64,000 nucleotides of DNA from the NCBI RefSeq assembly GCF_947491715.1, contig NZ_CANLKR010000019.1:1-64000 (forward strand). Reading direction: 5' to 3'. This document shows positions 25,651 to 35,411 of the stretch, in pieces. The translations under genes and the position numbers were made by a program. The notes beneath the pieces are model-generated. The model was not told the origin of the DNA. It saw nothing but the letters and a program-made list of their open reading frames with translations, and did not search any database. Numbering within the stretch: the stretch's first letter is position 1; each line of letters starts with the position of its first letter. The stretch is from an uncultured Shewanella sp. (lineage in GTDB: Bacteria > Pseudomonadota > Gammaproteobacteria > Enterobacterales > Shewanellaceae).

Positions 25651-26106
25651 TTAGGCAAACTGCATTGCATTAGATGTTAACGTTGGCATTCTGTTGGCTA
25701 CTGAATTCATACTGAATTCTTTTATGTTTTGCTGCCACTGCGCAACCACTTTAGAAAAGCTAATAAGCTGTTCTAAAAATGATTCATGATTCTCGTATGT
25801 TAAACTTATTGAATGAGATAGCATCACAGCGTCTGCATCAGCATTTAAACCAAAAAAATATCCATTCGTTTCTCTTCCTAAATATTGAGCTTGCAATAGC
25901 TTGGAATAAAATTCTTCCGTAGTAGTGAGGTCCAATAACTCTGCCAAAACTGACGAAAAATGGACTTTACAACCGTCTTCATTTTGTTGTGAAATATACA
26001 CCTCAACACTATTATCGAGCCGAATAACAAAACCATTATTACTGTCTAATGGTGGAATGACTAACCCGTAATGTTTAGATAGTTTATCAACAAAAATATC
26101 TATCAT
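25651..26106 (-). CDS. CesT-family type III secretion chaperone
   Basis: This 151-residue acidic protein fits the small effector-chaperone (CesT/SycE class I) fold. The N-terminal helix MIDIFVDKLSKHYG is followed by LDSNNGFVIRLDNSVEVYI strands (about residues 20-38). A helix region FYSKLLQAQYL leads to the strand pair GYFFGLNADADAVMLSHSISL (about 82-102) and a final helix ending VVAQWQQNI. This is the typical order of Tir/Sop chaperones, and the neighbouring gene encodes a large putative effector, so the pair fits a chaperone-effector operon. The fold assignment rests on pattern only; I made no search. Confidence 0.6.
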   Translation of the reverse strand: MIDIFVDKLSKHYGLVIPPLDSNNGFVIRLDNSVEVYISQQNEDGCKVHFSSVLAELLDLTTTEEFYSKLLQAQYLGRETNGYFFGLNADADAVMLSHSISLTYENHESFLEQLISFSKVVAQWQQNIKEFSMNSVANRMPTLTSNAMQFA

Positions 26107-26502
26107 AATAATATCTAACTCACCTTATAAATTGAAACTGATTAAAAACAGCGGGGCATAATATATAAATAAAAAACAATGTCAAAAATAAATACGTCAT
26201 AAAAATATACGTAAAAAGCAAAAAACATGATTAATTAAATCACATTGTAATAATAAAAGTTAAATTTAGCTCTAAATTAAACCAACCGACTCAAAATTCA
26301 ACCAATTAGTTTGCGAAGTGTATTAAAATAAAACTAACATCATAATGAAAAACATAAATATATATTTTTTTCTATCATTAAAATAAAATACTTATATAAA
26401 ACCTACTAAATTTAACAAGCTAAAATATATTAACCTTACCATTAAAATAGACCAACTAACTTAACTTTACCATGATAAGTCAATCAAGATACCAACCATT
26501 TC
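26107..26502. other. Very AT-rich region upstream of the chaperone-effector pair
   Basis: This 396-base gap lies between the CesT-like gene (minus strand) and the end of an efflux pump gene (minus strand). It is markedly AT-rich, with many A and T runs and ATAA/TTAT repeats, as expected for an H-NS-bound promoter of a horizontally acquired gene. No gene or clear operator is visible. Confidence 0.55.
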
Positions 26503-28083
26503 TTAGTCACCATGTAATAAATGTGACGTGTTCTTAAAAAGTAAACTGGCACACAATCCAATGAAAGATAAAAATAGATAAACCAACATTAGCGCATGAA
26601 ACCCACTATGAAAAGCAGCCTTTCCCCATTCAAGAATGGGCGTATCAGCAGGTGTATCATGAAACAATGGTAAAATTTTATCTAAAGGCTGAGCACCTGT
26701 GATAAAAGGCAGTATACTTTCAACGCTTGGTGCTCCCGTTTGCGTCATCAAATCCCCCGCCAACCCCAAAAAGGTATTAAGCGTCACTGTACTCAATAAT
26801 ATACCCGCTCCAGCAATCCCACAGGCATACCATAAATACGTATGAGAAATAAACAAACCATAAGCTGCCCCTTTTTCACTTTTAGGCGCAACTTGGACGG
26901 CAGCTAAATTCGTTGATGCATACATTAACCCGACTGTAATTCCAACACATACCATTCCTGCAATTAAATATAACCAAGATAATGTTTCTGGCATTGAGAC
27001 TAAAAATATCGCCCCTAAAAAACCAATAAACTGAGCAACAACGATGGAGGGTAACGGGCCAAAACGACTATTACATTGGCCCGCAACAATAGAAGCTAAA
27101 CATAAAAAGCCTGTCATAATCAACATTACCAGACCAGCAGTTGCAGGGGTAAAGTGCAAAATGTTTTCTAAATACAGAGGTAAAATAAATAAAAATGAAC
27201 CAAATAAGACTTGAAAACAAGCACGTGTTATTAACAAGCCTAAAAATAGCTTTTGCCTAAAAAGGGATAGATTTATCAAAGGCTGAGGCAAAAGCTTTTG
27301 CCAATACAATGTACTTGCAAGCACAATACAGCCAAGAATAAGTGTGATTAAAAAAGGGGAACTCAACACTCCAGTCATAGAGACAATATTAAAAGCATAT
27401 AAAATCAATAAAAAGGCAACTAATACAAAAAAACTCGAAGGCAAATGAACATTAACTTGTCTGTTTCCTTTATCGTGTCTTGCTGTCAGAAACACAATAA
27501 GCAAACATAGTAAACACACTGGCACATTGATCAAAAAAGCCCAACGCCAGCCCCAATGCTCAACGATTAATCCACCAAGCGTTGGTCCTAATGATTGGGC
27601 TACCGCCGTAAACACAACCATGATACTCACAGCTAAGCCTTGCTGATGCTTAGGGAAATGCCCTGCCGCAATGACAAAAACCATACCGAAGGTTCCCGCC
27701 ATTCCCACACCTTGTACAAATCTGCCTATAATGATGGTCCAGAGGTTAGGCGCAAAACTGGCCAATAAAGAACCCACAAGAAAAATGGTCACACCGAGCA
27801 TCATGATCAATTTATGGCCAAAGCGGTCTCCCAACTTGCCCGTCGTGACCATTAAGCCACCCATTGCAATCAAATAAATATTATTAATCCATTGCAACTG
27901 AGACAAAGTCGCTGAAAAAACATCACCAATAACAGGCAAGGCCAAATTAATAATCGTGACATCAAGATTAATGATCATCAAGCCCAAGCCTAAACCTGAA
28001 AGCAACCACCAACGATAACGAAATGCATCGATGTCTTTACCGGTAACACGTGTCGTCACATTACGCCTACTTAAACTCAGCAC
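26503..28083 (-). CDS. Multidrug efflux MFS transporter, DHA2 (EmrB/QacA) family
   Basis: This 526-residue protein has about 14 transmembrane helices. The helix-1 motif MIINLDVTIINLALP with its aspartate, the helix 2-3 loop GKLGDRFGHKLIMM and the motif C-like AVAQSLGPTLGGLI identify the drug:proton antiporter-2 family. No membrane-fusion partner or regulator is next to it, so the substrate is unknown. The start at 28083 is plausible, although the ATG at the 17th codon upstream of helix 1 is not excluded. Confidence 0.82.
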   Translation of the reverse strand: MLSLSRRNVTTRVTGKDIDAFRYRWWLLSGLGLGLMIINLDVTIINLALPVIGDVFSATLSQLQWINNIYLIAMGGLMVTTGKLGDRFGHKLIMMLGVTIFLVGSLLASFAPNLWTIIIGRFVQGVGMAGTFGMVFVIAAGHFPKHQQGLAVSIMVVFTAVAQSLGPTLGGLIVEHWGWRWAFLINVPVCLLCLLIVFLTARHDKGNRQVNVHLPSSFFVLVAFLLILYAFNIVSMTGVLSSPFLITLILGCIVLASTLYWQKLLPQPLINLSLFRQKLFLGLLITRACFQVLFGSFLFILPLYLENILHFTPATAGLVMLIMTGFLCLASIVAGQCNSRFGPLPSIVVAQFIGFLGAIFLVSMPETLSWLYLIAGMVCVGITVGLMYASTNLAAVQVAPKSEKGAAYGLFISHTYLWYACGIAGAGILLSTVTLNTFLGLAGDLMTQTGAPSVESILPFITGAQPLDKILPLFHDTPADTPILEWGKAAFHSGFHALMLVYLFLSFIGLCASLLFKNTSHLLHGD

Positions 28084-28136
28084 TTACTTGACACTTAGTG
28101 TAGTTGACTGGAAAATTCATGAATAGAAATTGTACT

Positions 28137-28157
28137 GGCACACATGAAAAGTGTGCC
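28137..28157. repeat. Hairpin downstream of the sugar transporter
   Basis: GGCACAC / GTGTGCC pair around a 7-base loop, between the stop of the sugar transporter and the start of the efflux gene. There is no T run, so its role as a terminator is weak. Confidence 0.45.
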
Positions 28158-28165
28158 CGAAAAGG

Positions 28166-29431
28166 TTAATTCACTTTTAACTGACGCCATTTATCCACTA
28201 ATTTAGGGGCTTTAATCGCAAAACCAATAATCACTAAATAACTCAATGCAGGAACAATGAAACTGGCTTGCACATCTGTCATATCCGCGACACCTCCTTG
28301 AACTAAAGGCATAATAGCACCACCCACAATCGCCAAGCAAAGCAAACCAGAACCTCGACTCGTATGCTTCTCAAGCCCTTTAATCGCCAGTGAAAAAATC
28401 GTCGGGAACATAATAGAATTGAATAACCCTACAGCTAAAATAGACCACATAGCAATATAACCATGACTATTCATGGAAATACATAAGAGTAAAATTGCCA
28501 TAGAACCATTAAACATGAGGGCAAATTGAGGTTTAACGACTCGTGTCACCACGGCGCCGATAAAACGACCAATCATAGCGCCTCCCCAATAATATCCAAC
28601 AAAATGGGCTGCTTTTTCTGCTGGTATATTACCAATATGATGTAATTCAAAATAATTAATAAGAAAACTACCTATCCCCACTTCAGCTCCCACATAAAAA
28701 AAGATCGCGCACGCTCCAAAAAGCGTTTGTTTCGCTTGCCATATGCTTCTACCATCGTTGACCTCGACGATATCAACATCGTGATTTATTTCTGGTAACT
28801 TCAATGATTTGACAACAAAGGCGGCAATAATAAGAACGCCTGCCAACAGCAAATATTCCATCTTCACCGCCGCTGCGCCGGCAGCCACTCCAGCAGTCGA
28901 CAGTAACATCATTCCGGCAAAAAATGGCCCAATTGTCGTGCCAAGCGAATTCAATGCTTGTGCTAAATTGAGTCGACTCGACGCCATACGTTCAGGCCCT
29001 AAAGCAGCCACATAAGGGTTTATGGATACCTGTAAAATTGTCAGTCCACTAGCAAGTACAAATAAAGCCAGTAAAAAGAATCCATAAATATGTAAAGAAG
29101 CGGCCGGATAGAAAAGTCCACAGCCTAATGCGGCTGTCAATAAACCTATCACAACGGTTTTTTTATACCCGACATTATGAACTAAGAAACCTGCAGGCAC
29201 AGAAACAATAAAATAAGCACTAAAAAAACAAAACTGAATGAGCATTGCTTGGGTATAATTTAACGAAAACATTTCTTTTAAATGTGGAATTAACACATCA
29301 TTTAATACGGTAATAAAACCGATAAAAAAGAATAAAACACACATAGAAGCTAATGGAAATCGATAATTAACCAATCTAGGTTCTTGAGACTGAGCAGATG
29401 ATGAGAAAGTAGGAATTCCAGCCACAAGCAT
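28166..29431 (-). CDS. Sugar:proton symporter of the FHS (FucP/GluP) family
   Basis: This is a roughly 421-residue, 12-helix transporter. Segments FFFIGFITVLNDVLIPHLKE, QFCFFSAYFIVSVPAG and VSINPYVAALGP identify the fucose/glucose/galactose FHS family. Divergent neighbours encode an N-acylglucosamine-2-epimerase-like isomerase and a PfkB-family kinase, which points to mannose or another hexose. The ATG at 29431 has aaagg just before it; a TTG start at 29446 is possible. A regulator is not adjacent. Confidence 0.82.
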   Translation of the reverse strand: MLVAGIPTFSSSAQSQEPRLVNYRFPLASMCVLFFFIGFITVLNDVLIPHLKEMFSLNYTQAMLIQFCFFSAYFIVSVPAGFLVHNVGYKKTVVIGLLTAALGCGLFYPAASLHIYGFFLLALFVLASGLTILQVSINPYVAALGPERMASSRLNLAQALNSLGTTIGPFFAGMMLLSTAGVAAGAAAVKMEYLLLAGVLIIAAFVVKSLKLPEINHDVDIVEVNDGRSIWQAKQTLFGACAIFFYVGAEVGIGSFLINYFELHHIGNIPAEKAAHFVGYYWGGAMIGRFIGAVVTRVVKPQFALMFNGSMAILLLCISMNSHGYIAMWSILAVGLFNSIMFPTIFSLAIKGLEKHTSRGSGLLCLAIVGGAIMPLVQGGVADMTDVQASFIVPALSYLVIIGFAIKAPKLVDKWRQLKVN

Positions 29432-29620
29432 ACCCCTTTGTATCAATGAATTAATGATAGATTCAGACTTGATAAGAAGCCATTATTTTTTGTTAACTAA
29501 CGCACACTAGCAATTTAGACTATGATGTCAAGCTAATCAAAAACCATTTAAATAATGAGAATGTACATGAGTTAATCATTAAAACACACATTAACTTTGA
29601 CAAAGAAAGCGAGTAAAATA

Positions 29621-30853
29621 ATGAATAAACAAATGGATACATCCAAAAGCACACCCACTCCAGATTTTAAAAACTTACACTTTCTTAAAGATCACATTAA
29701 ACAAACAATGGCCTTTTACCACCCCAAATGCATTGACAAAAACAATGGTTTTTTTCAAAATTTCACTATAGACGGTAACATATACAACAAAAAAGACCGC
29801 CATTTAGTTTCAAGTTGTCGATTTGTTTTTAACTATGCCATGGCAGCAATTGAATTTAATCAATCAGAATATCTTGAAGTAGTTCAACAAGGCATTGATT
29901 ATATTGAAACCGTACATAGAAATCCCAAAACCGGTACCTATGCATGGCAATTATCTGATGACATCGTAATTGACGATACTAATCACTGCTATGGACTCGC
30001 CTTTGTGTTATTAAGTCATTCACTCGCCTATAAAGCGGGCATCACTTCCTCAAAAGCTAAACTAGAACAAGTATGGCTGCAACTCGAAGATTACTTTTGG
30101 GATGAAAAGTTTGGTTTATATCGAGATGAATATAATGTTGATTTTACCCAGCTTAGTGATTACAGAGGTCAAAATGCCAATATGCATATGTGTGAAGCTA
30201 TGCTCACAGCCTTTGAAGTCACATCCGATCACAAATTTTTACAGCGTGCGTATTTAGTCGCCCGTAACATCACTGTCAGGCAAGCCACTATGAGTGATGG
30301 CCTCATCTGGGAGCACTACACTTCAGATTGGAAAATTGATTGGGACTATAATAAAGACGATCCTCATAATTTATATCGTGCTTGGGGTTATCAACCCGGA
30401 CACCAAACTGAATGGGCTAAACTACTGTGCATTTTATACCGGCACCAACCTGAAAACTGGATGATTGAACGTGCAGAGTTTTTATTCGAGACGGCGTTGG
30501 AAACCGCATGGGATGATCTTAATGGGGGGATTTTTTATGGTTTTGCTCCAAACAAAGATATTTGCTATAACGATAAATATTTTTGGGTACAAGCAGAAAG
30601 CTTTGCAACGGCCGCCTTACTTGCCCTTACTACAGGGAAAGATAGCTATTGGGACTGGTACCAAAAAATTTGGTCTTATTGCTGGAAACATATGGTAGAT
30701 CATCAGTATGGCGCTTGGTATTTCATATTAGATGCCCAAAATAATCATTATAATGATATAAAAAGCCCTGCAGGGGGTAAAACAGACTACCACACCATGG
30801 GCTCCTGTTACGAAGTTATCAAAGCTATACAACTAAAGGAACAAGCATTATGA
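29621..30853 (+). CDS. N-acylglucosamine 2-epimerase (AGE)-family sugar isomerase
   Basis: This is a roughly 410-residue (alpha/alpha)6-barrel protein. The active-site segments of AGE/YihS-type mannose isomerases are present: NANMHMCEAM (His near 190), WGYQPGHQTEWAKLL (His near 264), YFWVQAESFA and DYHTMGSCYEV (His near 397). These enzymes interconvert mannose and fructose, or epimerise N-acylglucosamine. Between an FHS transporter and a fructokinase-like gene, mannose isomerase is the best guess. The ATG at 29621 is chosen with gcgag upstream; the frame can be read from a TTG at 29597. It overlaps the next gene by 4 bases. Confidence 0.8.
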   Translation: MNKQMDTSKSTPTPDFKNLHFLKDHIKQTMAFYHPKCIDKNNGFFQNFTIDGNIYNKKDRHLVSSCRFVFNYAMAAIEFNQSEYLEVVQQGIDYIETVHRNPKTGTYAWQLSDDIVIDDTNHCYGLAFVLLSHSLAYKAGITSSKAKLEQVWLQLEDYFWDEKFGLYRDEYNVDFTQLSDYRGQNANMHMCEAMLTAFEVTSDHKFLQRAYLVARNITVRQATMSDGLIWEHYTSDWKIDWDYNKDDPHNLYRAWGYQPGHQTEWAKLLCILYRHQPENWMIERAEFLFETALETAWDDLNGGIFYGFAPNKDICYNDKYFWVQAESFATAALLALTTGKDSYWDWYQKIWSYCWKHMVDHQYGAWYFILDAQNNHYNDIKSPAGGKTDYHTMGSCYEVIKAIQLKEQAL

Positions 30854-31824
30854 GTTTACTTGCATTTGGGGAAGCCTTAATTGATTTCTTATCTAATGGC
30901 GATACACCAGAAACCTTTACCAAATACCCAGGAGGTGCTCCCGCAAACGTCACTGTTGCATATGCTAAATTAGGCGGAAAAAGTGCTTTTTGTGGTATGT
31001 TTGGACAAGACATGTTTGGCGATTATTTGCTAACATCACTCACCGAGCATCAGGTGGATACGCGTTACTGCTTGCAAACCTCCAAAGCCAAAACAGCACT
31101 CGCTTTTGTCTCTTTAGATGCTCATGGAGAGCGAAGTTTTAGCTTTTACCGCCCCCCCGCTGCAGATTTATTATTCCTTGCCAGTGACTTTACCCCACAA
31201 GCCTTCATAGATAATCGTTTATTTCACATCTGTTCTAATAGTCTCACCGAAGAAAGCATCTATGAGTCAACCATACATGGGTTAACCTTGGCAAAAACAC
31301 ATCAATGTTTACGCAGTTTTGATGTTAATTTACGCTTAAACTTATGGGAAAGCGATGTATTAGCCTTTGAACGAATATGGCAATGCATTCATCATTGTGA
31401 CATCTTAAAACTGTCACAAGAAGAGCTGGATTTTTTATTATCACACAGGCATGAACAGCAAGAATCTGACTTTATTCAGCAGTGTTTCAAACAAGGTGTA
31501 TCGATCATTATGATCAGTAACGGTCACCTACCTGTTCGCTATTACACTGCCAACTTTCATGGTGAGTGCCAAATACCAACAATCCAAGTTGTCGATACGA
31601 CTGCAGCGGGAGATGCATTTGTCGGAGGCATGCTCTTTAAGTTGAATCAATATCTCAATGAAGAAAAGGTATTAAACCAACTAGTACATGAACAAAATAA
31701 GCTACAACATATCATTGATTTTGCAACTTTATGTGGTGCTTTTGCTTGCACCCAAAAAGGAGCCTTCCCTTCACTACCCACAATGGAAGATATCACACTT
31801 TTTAGCCAAAAAAGAGTATCATAA
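30850..31824 (+). CDS. PfkB-family sugar kinase (fructokinase-like)
   Basis: This 324-residue kinase shows the PfkB start (LAFGEALIDFLSNG) and the substrate glycines of YPGGAPANVTVAYAKLGG (about residues 25-42). The C-terminal nucleotide/catalytic motif is DTTAAGDAFVGG with the catalytic Asp in the AGDAF segment. It overlaps the isomerase gene by 4 bases and so is translated with it. Together with the AGE isomerase it would make fructose 6-phosphate from mannose via fructose. The exact sugar is inferred. Confidence 0.85.
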   Translation: MSLLAFGEALIDFLSNGDTPETFTKYPGGAPANVTVAYAKLGGKSAFCGMFGQDMFGDYLLTSLTEHQVDTRYCLQTSKAKTALAFVSLDAHGERSFSFYRPPAADLLFLASDFTPQAFIDNRLFHICSNSLTEESIYESTIHGLTLAKTHQCLRSFDVNLRLNLWESDVLAFERIWQCIHHCDILKLSQEELDFLLSHRHEQQESDFIQQCFKQGVSIIMISNGHLPVRYYTANFHGECQIPTIQVVDTTAAGDAFVGGMLFKLNQYLNEEKVLNQLVHEQNKLQHIIDFATLCGAFACTQKGAFPSLPTMEDITLFSQKRVS

Positions 31825-31854
31825 GTTAGATAATAAAATAGAGTAATAAAACAC

Positions 31855-32127
31855 ATGAGCAGTGACAATGAAACCTTGATGACTGGTGACGATTTAAAAC
31901 AAATTGTCGAAAATCAACTCTCTGATAATGATCCCATTAAAGTTAAAAGCACACTCATGCGCTTAATGATGACGGGGACACCTCGTGATGAAGCGATTGA
32001 ATTAATCGCCTGTGCTTTATCTGTTGAAGTCCTTGATGTGATGCAAAAACAAACATCTTTCAATTTATCACGCTATGAGTCTCATTTAGATATGCTTCCC
32101 GATATCTCTTGGTTAGAGGGGGAATAA
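31855..32127 (+). CDS. Small conserved-looking hypothetical protein
   Basis: This 90-residue acidic helical protein with no signal peptide begins 31 bases after the kinase stop (aaaataga before the ATG), so it may be cotranscribed with it. The patch MRLMMTGTPRDEAIELIACAL and the LSRYESHLDMLPDISWLEGE end show no family I recognise. The coding pattern is good (Met/Leu/Asp/Glu balance, clear start and stop). Function unknown. Confidence 0.6.
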   Translation: MSSDNETLMTGDDLKQIVENQLSDNDPIKVKSTLMRLMMTGTPRDEAIELIACALSVEVLDVMQKQTSFNLSRYESHLDMLPDISWLEGE

Positions 32128-32133
32128 CATTGA

Positions 32134-32166
32134 CTTCCCCTTTCACCTTCAAGTGGACGGGGGAAG
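32134..32166. terminator. Convergent hairpin after the hypothetical gene
   Basis: CTTCCCC / GGGGAAG stem around a 19-base loop that can itself fold (cac...gtg), located between convergent genes. The T run is poor. Confidence 0.5.
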
Positions 32167-32180
32167 CAAAAAGGCTAATA

Positions 32181-33077
32181 TTAGGATTTCACACTCAGGT
32201 TTTGACGATTCCATATAAGCGGTCGTTTAATCATGCAACACGCGAGTCCCAACCAAATAAATGAAAAAGTAATTAACCTATGTATATCTAATACTTCACC
32301 AAATATCCAAGTGGCCAAAATAAACTGTAAACTCGGCTCCAGATATTGAATAAGACCAATTGCCGTCAATGAAGTTCGCCTCAGCGCCAACGAAAACAAG
32401 ATCACAGGCACTAATGTCACTGGTGCCGTCAATATGAAATAAAACTGGGTCACTGGCGAACTGTGCATAAACACACTTGATCCTGTTGCGATTTCATATG
32501 TAACAAATCCCAATGCAAAGGGAAACAGTACAACAGACTCCACCATCACAGAAGTCATCGCATCATAACGAACCTGTTTTTTTAACACACCATACAAGGC
32601 AAAGAAACCTCCCATTAATAATGCAAGAATAGGTAACTTTCCTGTGGTTAATATCAAATATCCCACCCCTACAACACTCAACACAATCGCTAAAGCTTGC
32701 CCCGTCGTAGGCTTTTCTTTGAGTAATACAATACTGAGTGCAATGGTGATCAATGGATTAATAAAAAAACCTAAGCTTGCCGTTAACACTTGCTTATGTG
32801 TCACAGCATAAATAAAGGCATACCAACTCACACACATGACCGAAGCTGCTAGAAAACTATAAAATAAAGACCGTTTGTCAGCCAAAATTTGAATAAAATC
32901 AAAACGAATATTCATCAAATAGCCGAATAAAAAAACCACAGGCACAGACCAAATAATACGATGCGCGAGTAATTCAAACGTATTTTGACCGTCGAGCACG
33001 CCATAAAACAATGGCGTTAACCCCCACACAGCAAAAGCGGCAATCGCAATCAAGTTACCTTGCAAAGAACGATTCAT
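32181..33077 (-). CDS. rarD: RarD-type EamA permease
   Basis: This is a 298-residue, 10-helix drug/metabolite-family permease. The N-terminal MNRSLQGNLIAIAAFAVWGL with the LFYGVLDG loop resembles RarD. The start at 33077 puts the first helix at the right distance; a longer frame to 33116 adds an untypical head. RarD was named for chloramphenicol-sensitivity effects in Pseudomonas; the transported substrate is not known. It stands alone, with its promoter region shared with rhlE. Confidence 0.83.
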   Translation of the reverse strand: MNRSLQGNLIAIAAFAVWGLTPLFYGVLDGQNTFELLAHRIIWSVPVVFLFGYLMNIRFDFIQILADKRSLFYSFLAASVMCVSWYAFIYAVTHKQVLTASLGFFINPLITIALSIVLLKEKPTTGQALAIVLSVVGVGYLILTTGKLPILALLMGGFFALYGVLKKQVRYDAMTSVMVESVVLFPFALGFVTYEIATGSSVFMHSSPVTQFYFILTAPVTLVPVILFSLALRRTSLTAIGLIQYLEPSLQFILATWIFGEVLDIHRLITFSFIWLGLACCMIKRPLIWNRQNLSVKS

Positions 33078-33471
33078 AGCAAACTTCTCATAGCAAACTT
33101 CAATCCATAAAACCACAACATAAAAAAGCTTTTACGCTTACCAGGATGACATTGCAAGTCTATTTTTGTACAAAATCATCATTTATAGATTATTTATTGT
33201 TAATGGTTTTATTCATATTAAAAACATAGTGTTACAGCCATAATTACGAACCAATAAATAACAAAAACCATACAGATCCGACCATTTTCGCAACATAACC
33301 TTCTCCAGTGAGATCTATGCTTCGAATTCAAATCACCTATAAATTAATGTATAAAAATATTTATTACTCACTTACTGATATAATATGCCTACAATGCGGC
33401 TTTTGTACCTTAACGATGCAAATAGTCAGATATGTTAACGACTTACCATTAAATAACCTATTGAGATAAAA
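33078..33471. other. Divergent promoter region between rarD and rhlE
   Basis: This 394-base gap carries a TATAAT-like hexamer (33380-33385 region, gatataatatg) about 85 bases before rhlE. A long 5' leader may precede rhlE, as in cold-inducible helicase genes; this is not proven. No gene is seen. Confidence 0.5.
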
Positions 33472-34761
33472 ATGCCTTTTTCTAAACTGGGATTAAGTGA
33501 TCCAATCATCACAGCCATTACTAAACAGGGTTACACCACACCCACTCCCATTCAGGAAAAAGCCATTCCTGTTATCTTATCGGGTAAAAATGTCATTGCA
33601 GCCGCGCAAACAGGAACAGGTAAAACAGCCAGCTTTGTTTTGCCCATACTCGAAAAATTGTGCACTGCAGAAACAATACGAAAAAAACGCGTGCGTGCAT
33701 TAATTATCGCTCCCACACGAGAGCTTGCAGTGCAAGTTGATATTAATGTAAAAAAATACGGCTCTGCACTTAATCTCACCTCTTTAGCCATGTACGGTGG
33801 GGTAGATATCAAGCCACAAAAACAAGCGCTGATTGAAGGCGTTGATATTTTAGTGGCGACTCCAGGCCGTTTGCTCGATATGTACACCCAAAGAGCTGTT
33901 CATTTTGACGAACTGGAAATGTTGGTTTTAGATGAAGCCGATAGAATGCTCGATATGGGCTTCATTGAAGATATCAATAAAATCATGGATAAACTGCCTG
34001 CAAATAGGCAAAACTTGTTATTTTCAGCGACCCTTTCTCATCAAGTTAAAGCACTAGCCAAAACAGCAATTGCAAAACCCATCGAAATTTCAGTGGTGAA
34101 TAAAGCCAATGGTCCACAAATCGATCAATGGTTGATCACCGTTGATAAAGATAAAAAATCAGCCTTATTAAGCCACCTTATTAATGAGTACAATTGGCAA
34201 CAAACATTGATTTTTATTGAAACAAAACAAGGTGCAGCGAAACTTGTGAGTCAGCTAGAAAAACGTGGAATTAAAGCCGACTGTATACACAGTGGTCGTA
34301 GCCAAGAAATACGTGAAAATATTTTAGCAAACTTTAAAACCGGTAAAATAAACCTACTCATTGCAACAGGCATTGCAGCTCGTGGAATTGATATTAATGA
34401 CCTACCAAGAGTTGTCAATTATGATTTACCTTACCCTGCTGACGATTACATTCATCGCATAGGCCGAACCGGACGCGCGGGTAATCAAGGGGAAGCGGTT
34501 TCACTAGTGTCAAAAGATGACTTTAAAAACTTATGCGCTATCGAAAGTAAGTTAGGTCACCTCATTATCCGTAAAGAAGTTGATGGTTTTTCACCTAAAA
34601 AAATGGTTCCCATCTCAATTTTAAATTATGTGCCAAAGCACAAAAAAGTCATCACTCAAAAAGAGAAAACCGCACCAAAACAAACATCGTCTTCAGCAAA
34701 GAAAAAGACAAAAAACAATCAAGCCCCCCTCCCGATCAACCCTTGGGGTAACAAACGTTAA
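33472..34761 (+). CDS. rhlE: DEAD-box RNA helicase RhlE
   Basis: This 429-residue helicase has the full DEAD-box motif set: Q-motif region TPTPIQEKAIP, Walker A AQTGTGKT (residues 45-52), PTRELA, TPGR, DEAD (in VLDEADRML), SAT and HRIGRTGRAG. The C-terminal tail is Lys-rich and ends PLPINPWGNKR, as in RhlE proteins. It acts in RNA structure remodelling, ribosome maturation and cold growth. It stands alone, followed by a strong terminator. Confidence 0.93.
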   Translation: MPFSKLGLSDPIITAITKQGYTTPTPIQEKAIPVILSGKNVIAAAQTGTGKTASFVLPILEKLCTAETIRKKRVRALIIAPTRELAVQVDINVKKYGSALNLTSLAMYGGVDIKPQKQALIEGVDILVATPGRLLDMYTQRAVHFDELEMLVLDEADRMLDMGFIEDINKIMDKLPANRQNLLFSATLSHQVKALAKTAIAKPIEISVVNKANGPQIDQWLITVDKDKKSALLSHLINEYNWQQTLIFIETKQGAAKLVSQLEKRGIKADCIHSGRSQEIRENILANFKTGKINLLIATGIAARGIDINDLPRVVNYDLPYPADDYIHRIGRTGRAGNQGEAVSLVSKDDFKNLCAIESKLGHLIIRKEVDGFSPKKMVPISILNYVPKHKKVITQKEKTAPKQTSSSAKKKTKNNQAPLPINPWGNKR

Positions 34762-35411
34762 CTCACACTTTTTAAAAGGCACCAATAATTACATTGGTGC
34801 CTTTTAAAAATAATATTAATAAAGCTCACTGTAACCGTTATGACCTTTAGACACCAAACTAAAGTCTATACACCTAAAGACCCATTCTTACACTAAAGAT
34901 TATTATTCTAAAGTCGCAATAAAATTGCGATAATTAAAAAAAACGTATATGAACACCTTAAATGATACAGAACCAAGTACTTCACCTTATATCTAAAAAT
35001 ATATAATACACTTTATGAATAAAATTATTTCAGGTGCAATAAAATGACAAATTACAATACAAAATTAAAAACATAAACATTACCACCAATATCATATACG
35101 ACTCAAAGCTACAGTCATTTATTCATCAACTTAAGCCAAATTATTATACTAAAGCAGAATAACTTAAAAGTCTGGTACGATGAGATTCTTTTTATTTATC
35201 CATAAATATGATAGCTACCCATTCTCGCTTTTTTGTATCATAGATTTTACTCTTGAATAGTATTCCATCATCCGATGTCTATTTTCCAAATAATACCATA
35301 TCGTATTTAAGTAAACTGCACTAAACCTAACGCTGAAAAAATAAAGCATAAAATAAAAATCACCAACATCTACATTATTATTTGTAACGCTAAATACATA
35401 AAGGAATTAAA
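34762..35411. other. Large AT-rich gap upstream of the SscB-like gene
   Basis: This 650-base stretch after rhlE contains the rhlE terminator (34769-34810) and then about 600 bases of strongly AT-rich DNA with no acceptable gene. It supplies the promoter for the type III chaperone-effector pair at 35412. The sequence agrees with H-NS silencing of acquired DNA. Confidence 0.6.
34769..34810. terminator. Strong bidirectional terminator after rhlE
   Basis: A perfect 18-bp stem (tttttaaaaggcaccaat / attggtgccttttaaaaa) around a 6-base loop aattac, with A/T runs at both ends. Confidence 0.88.

Noticed and set aside
32134..32166. Hairpin as a riboswitch or small RNA
   Set aside because: Short, located between convergent genes, and best explained as a weak terminator.
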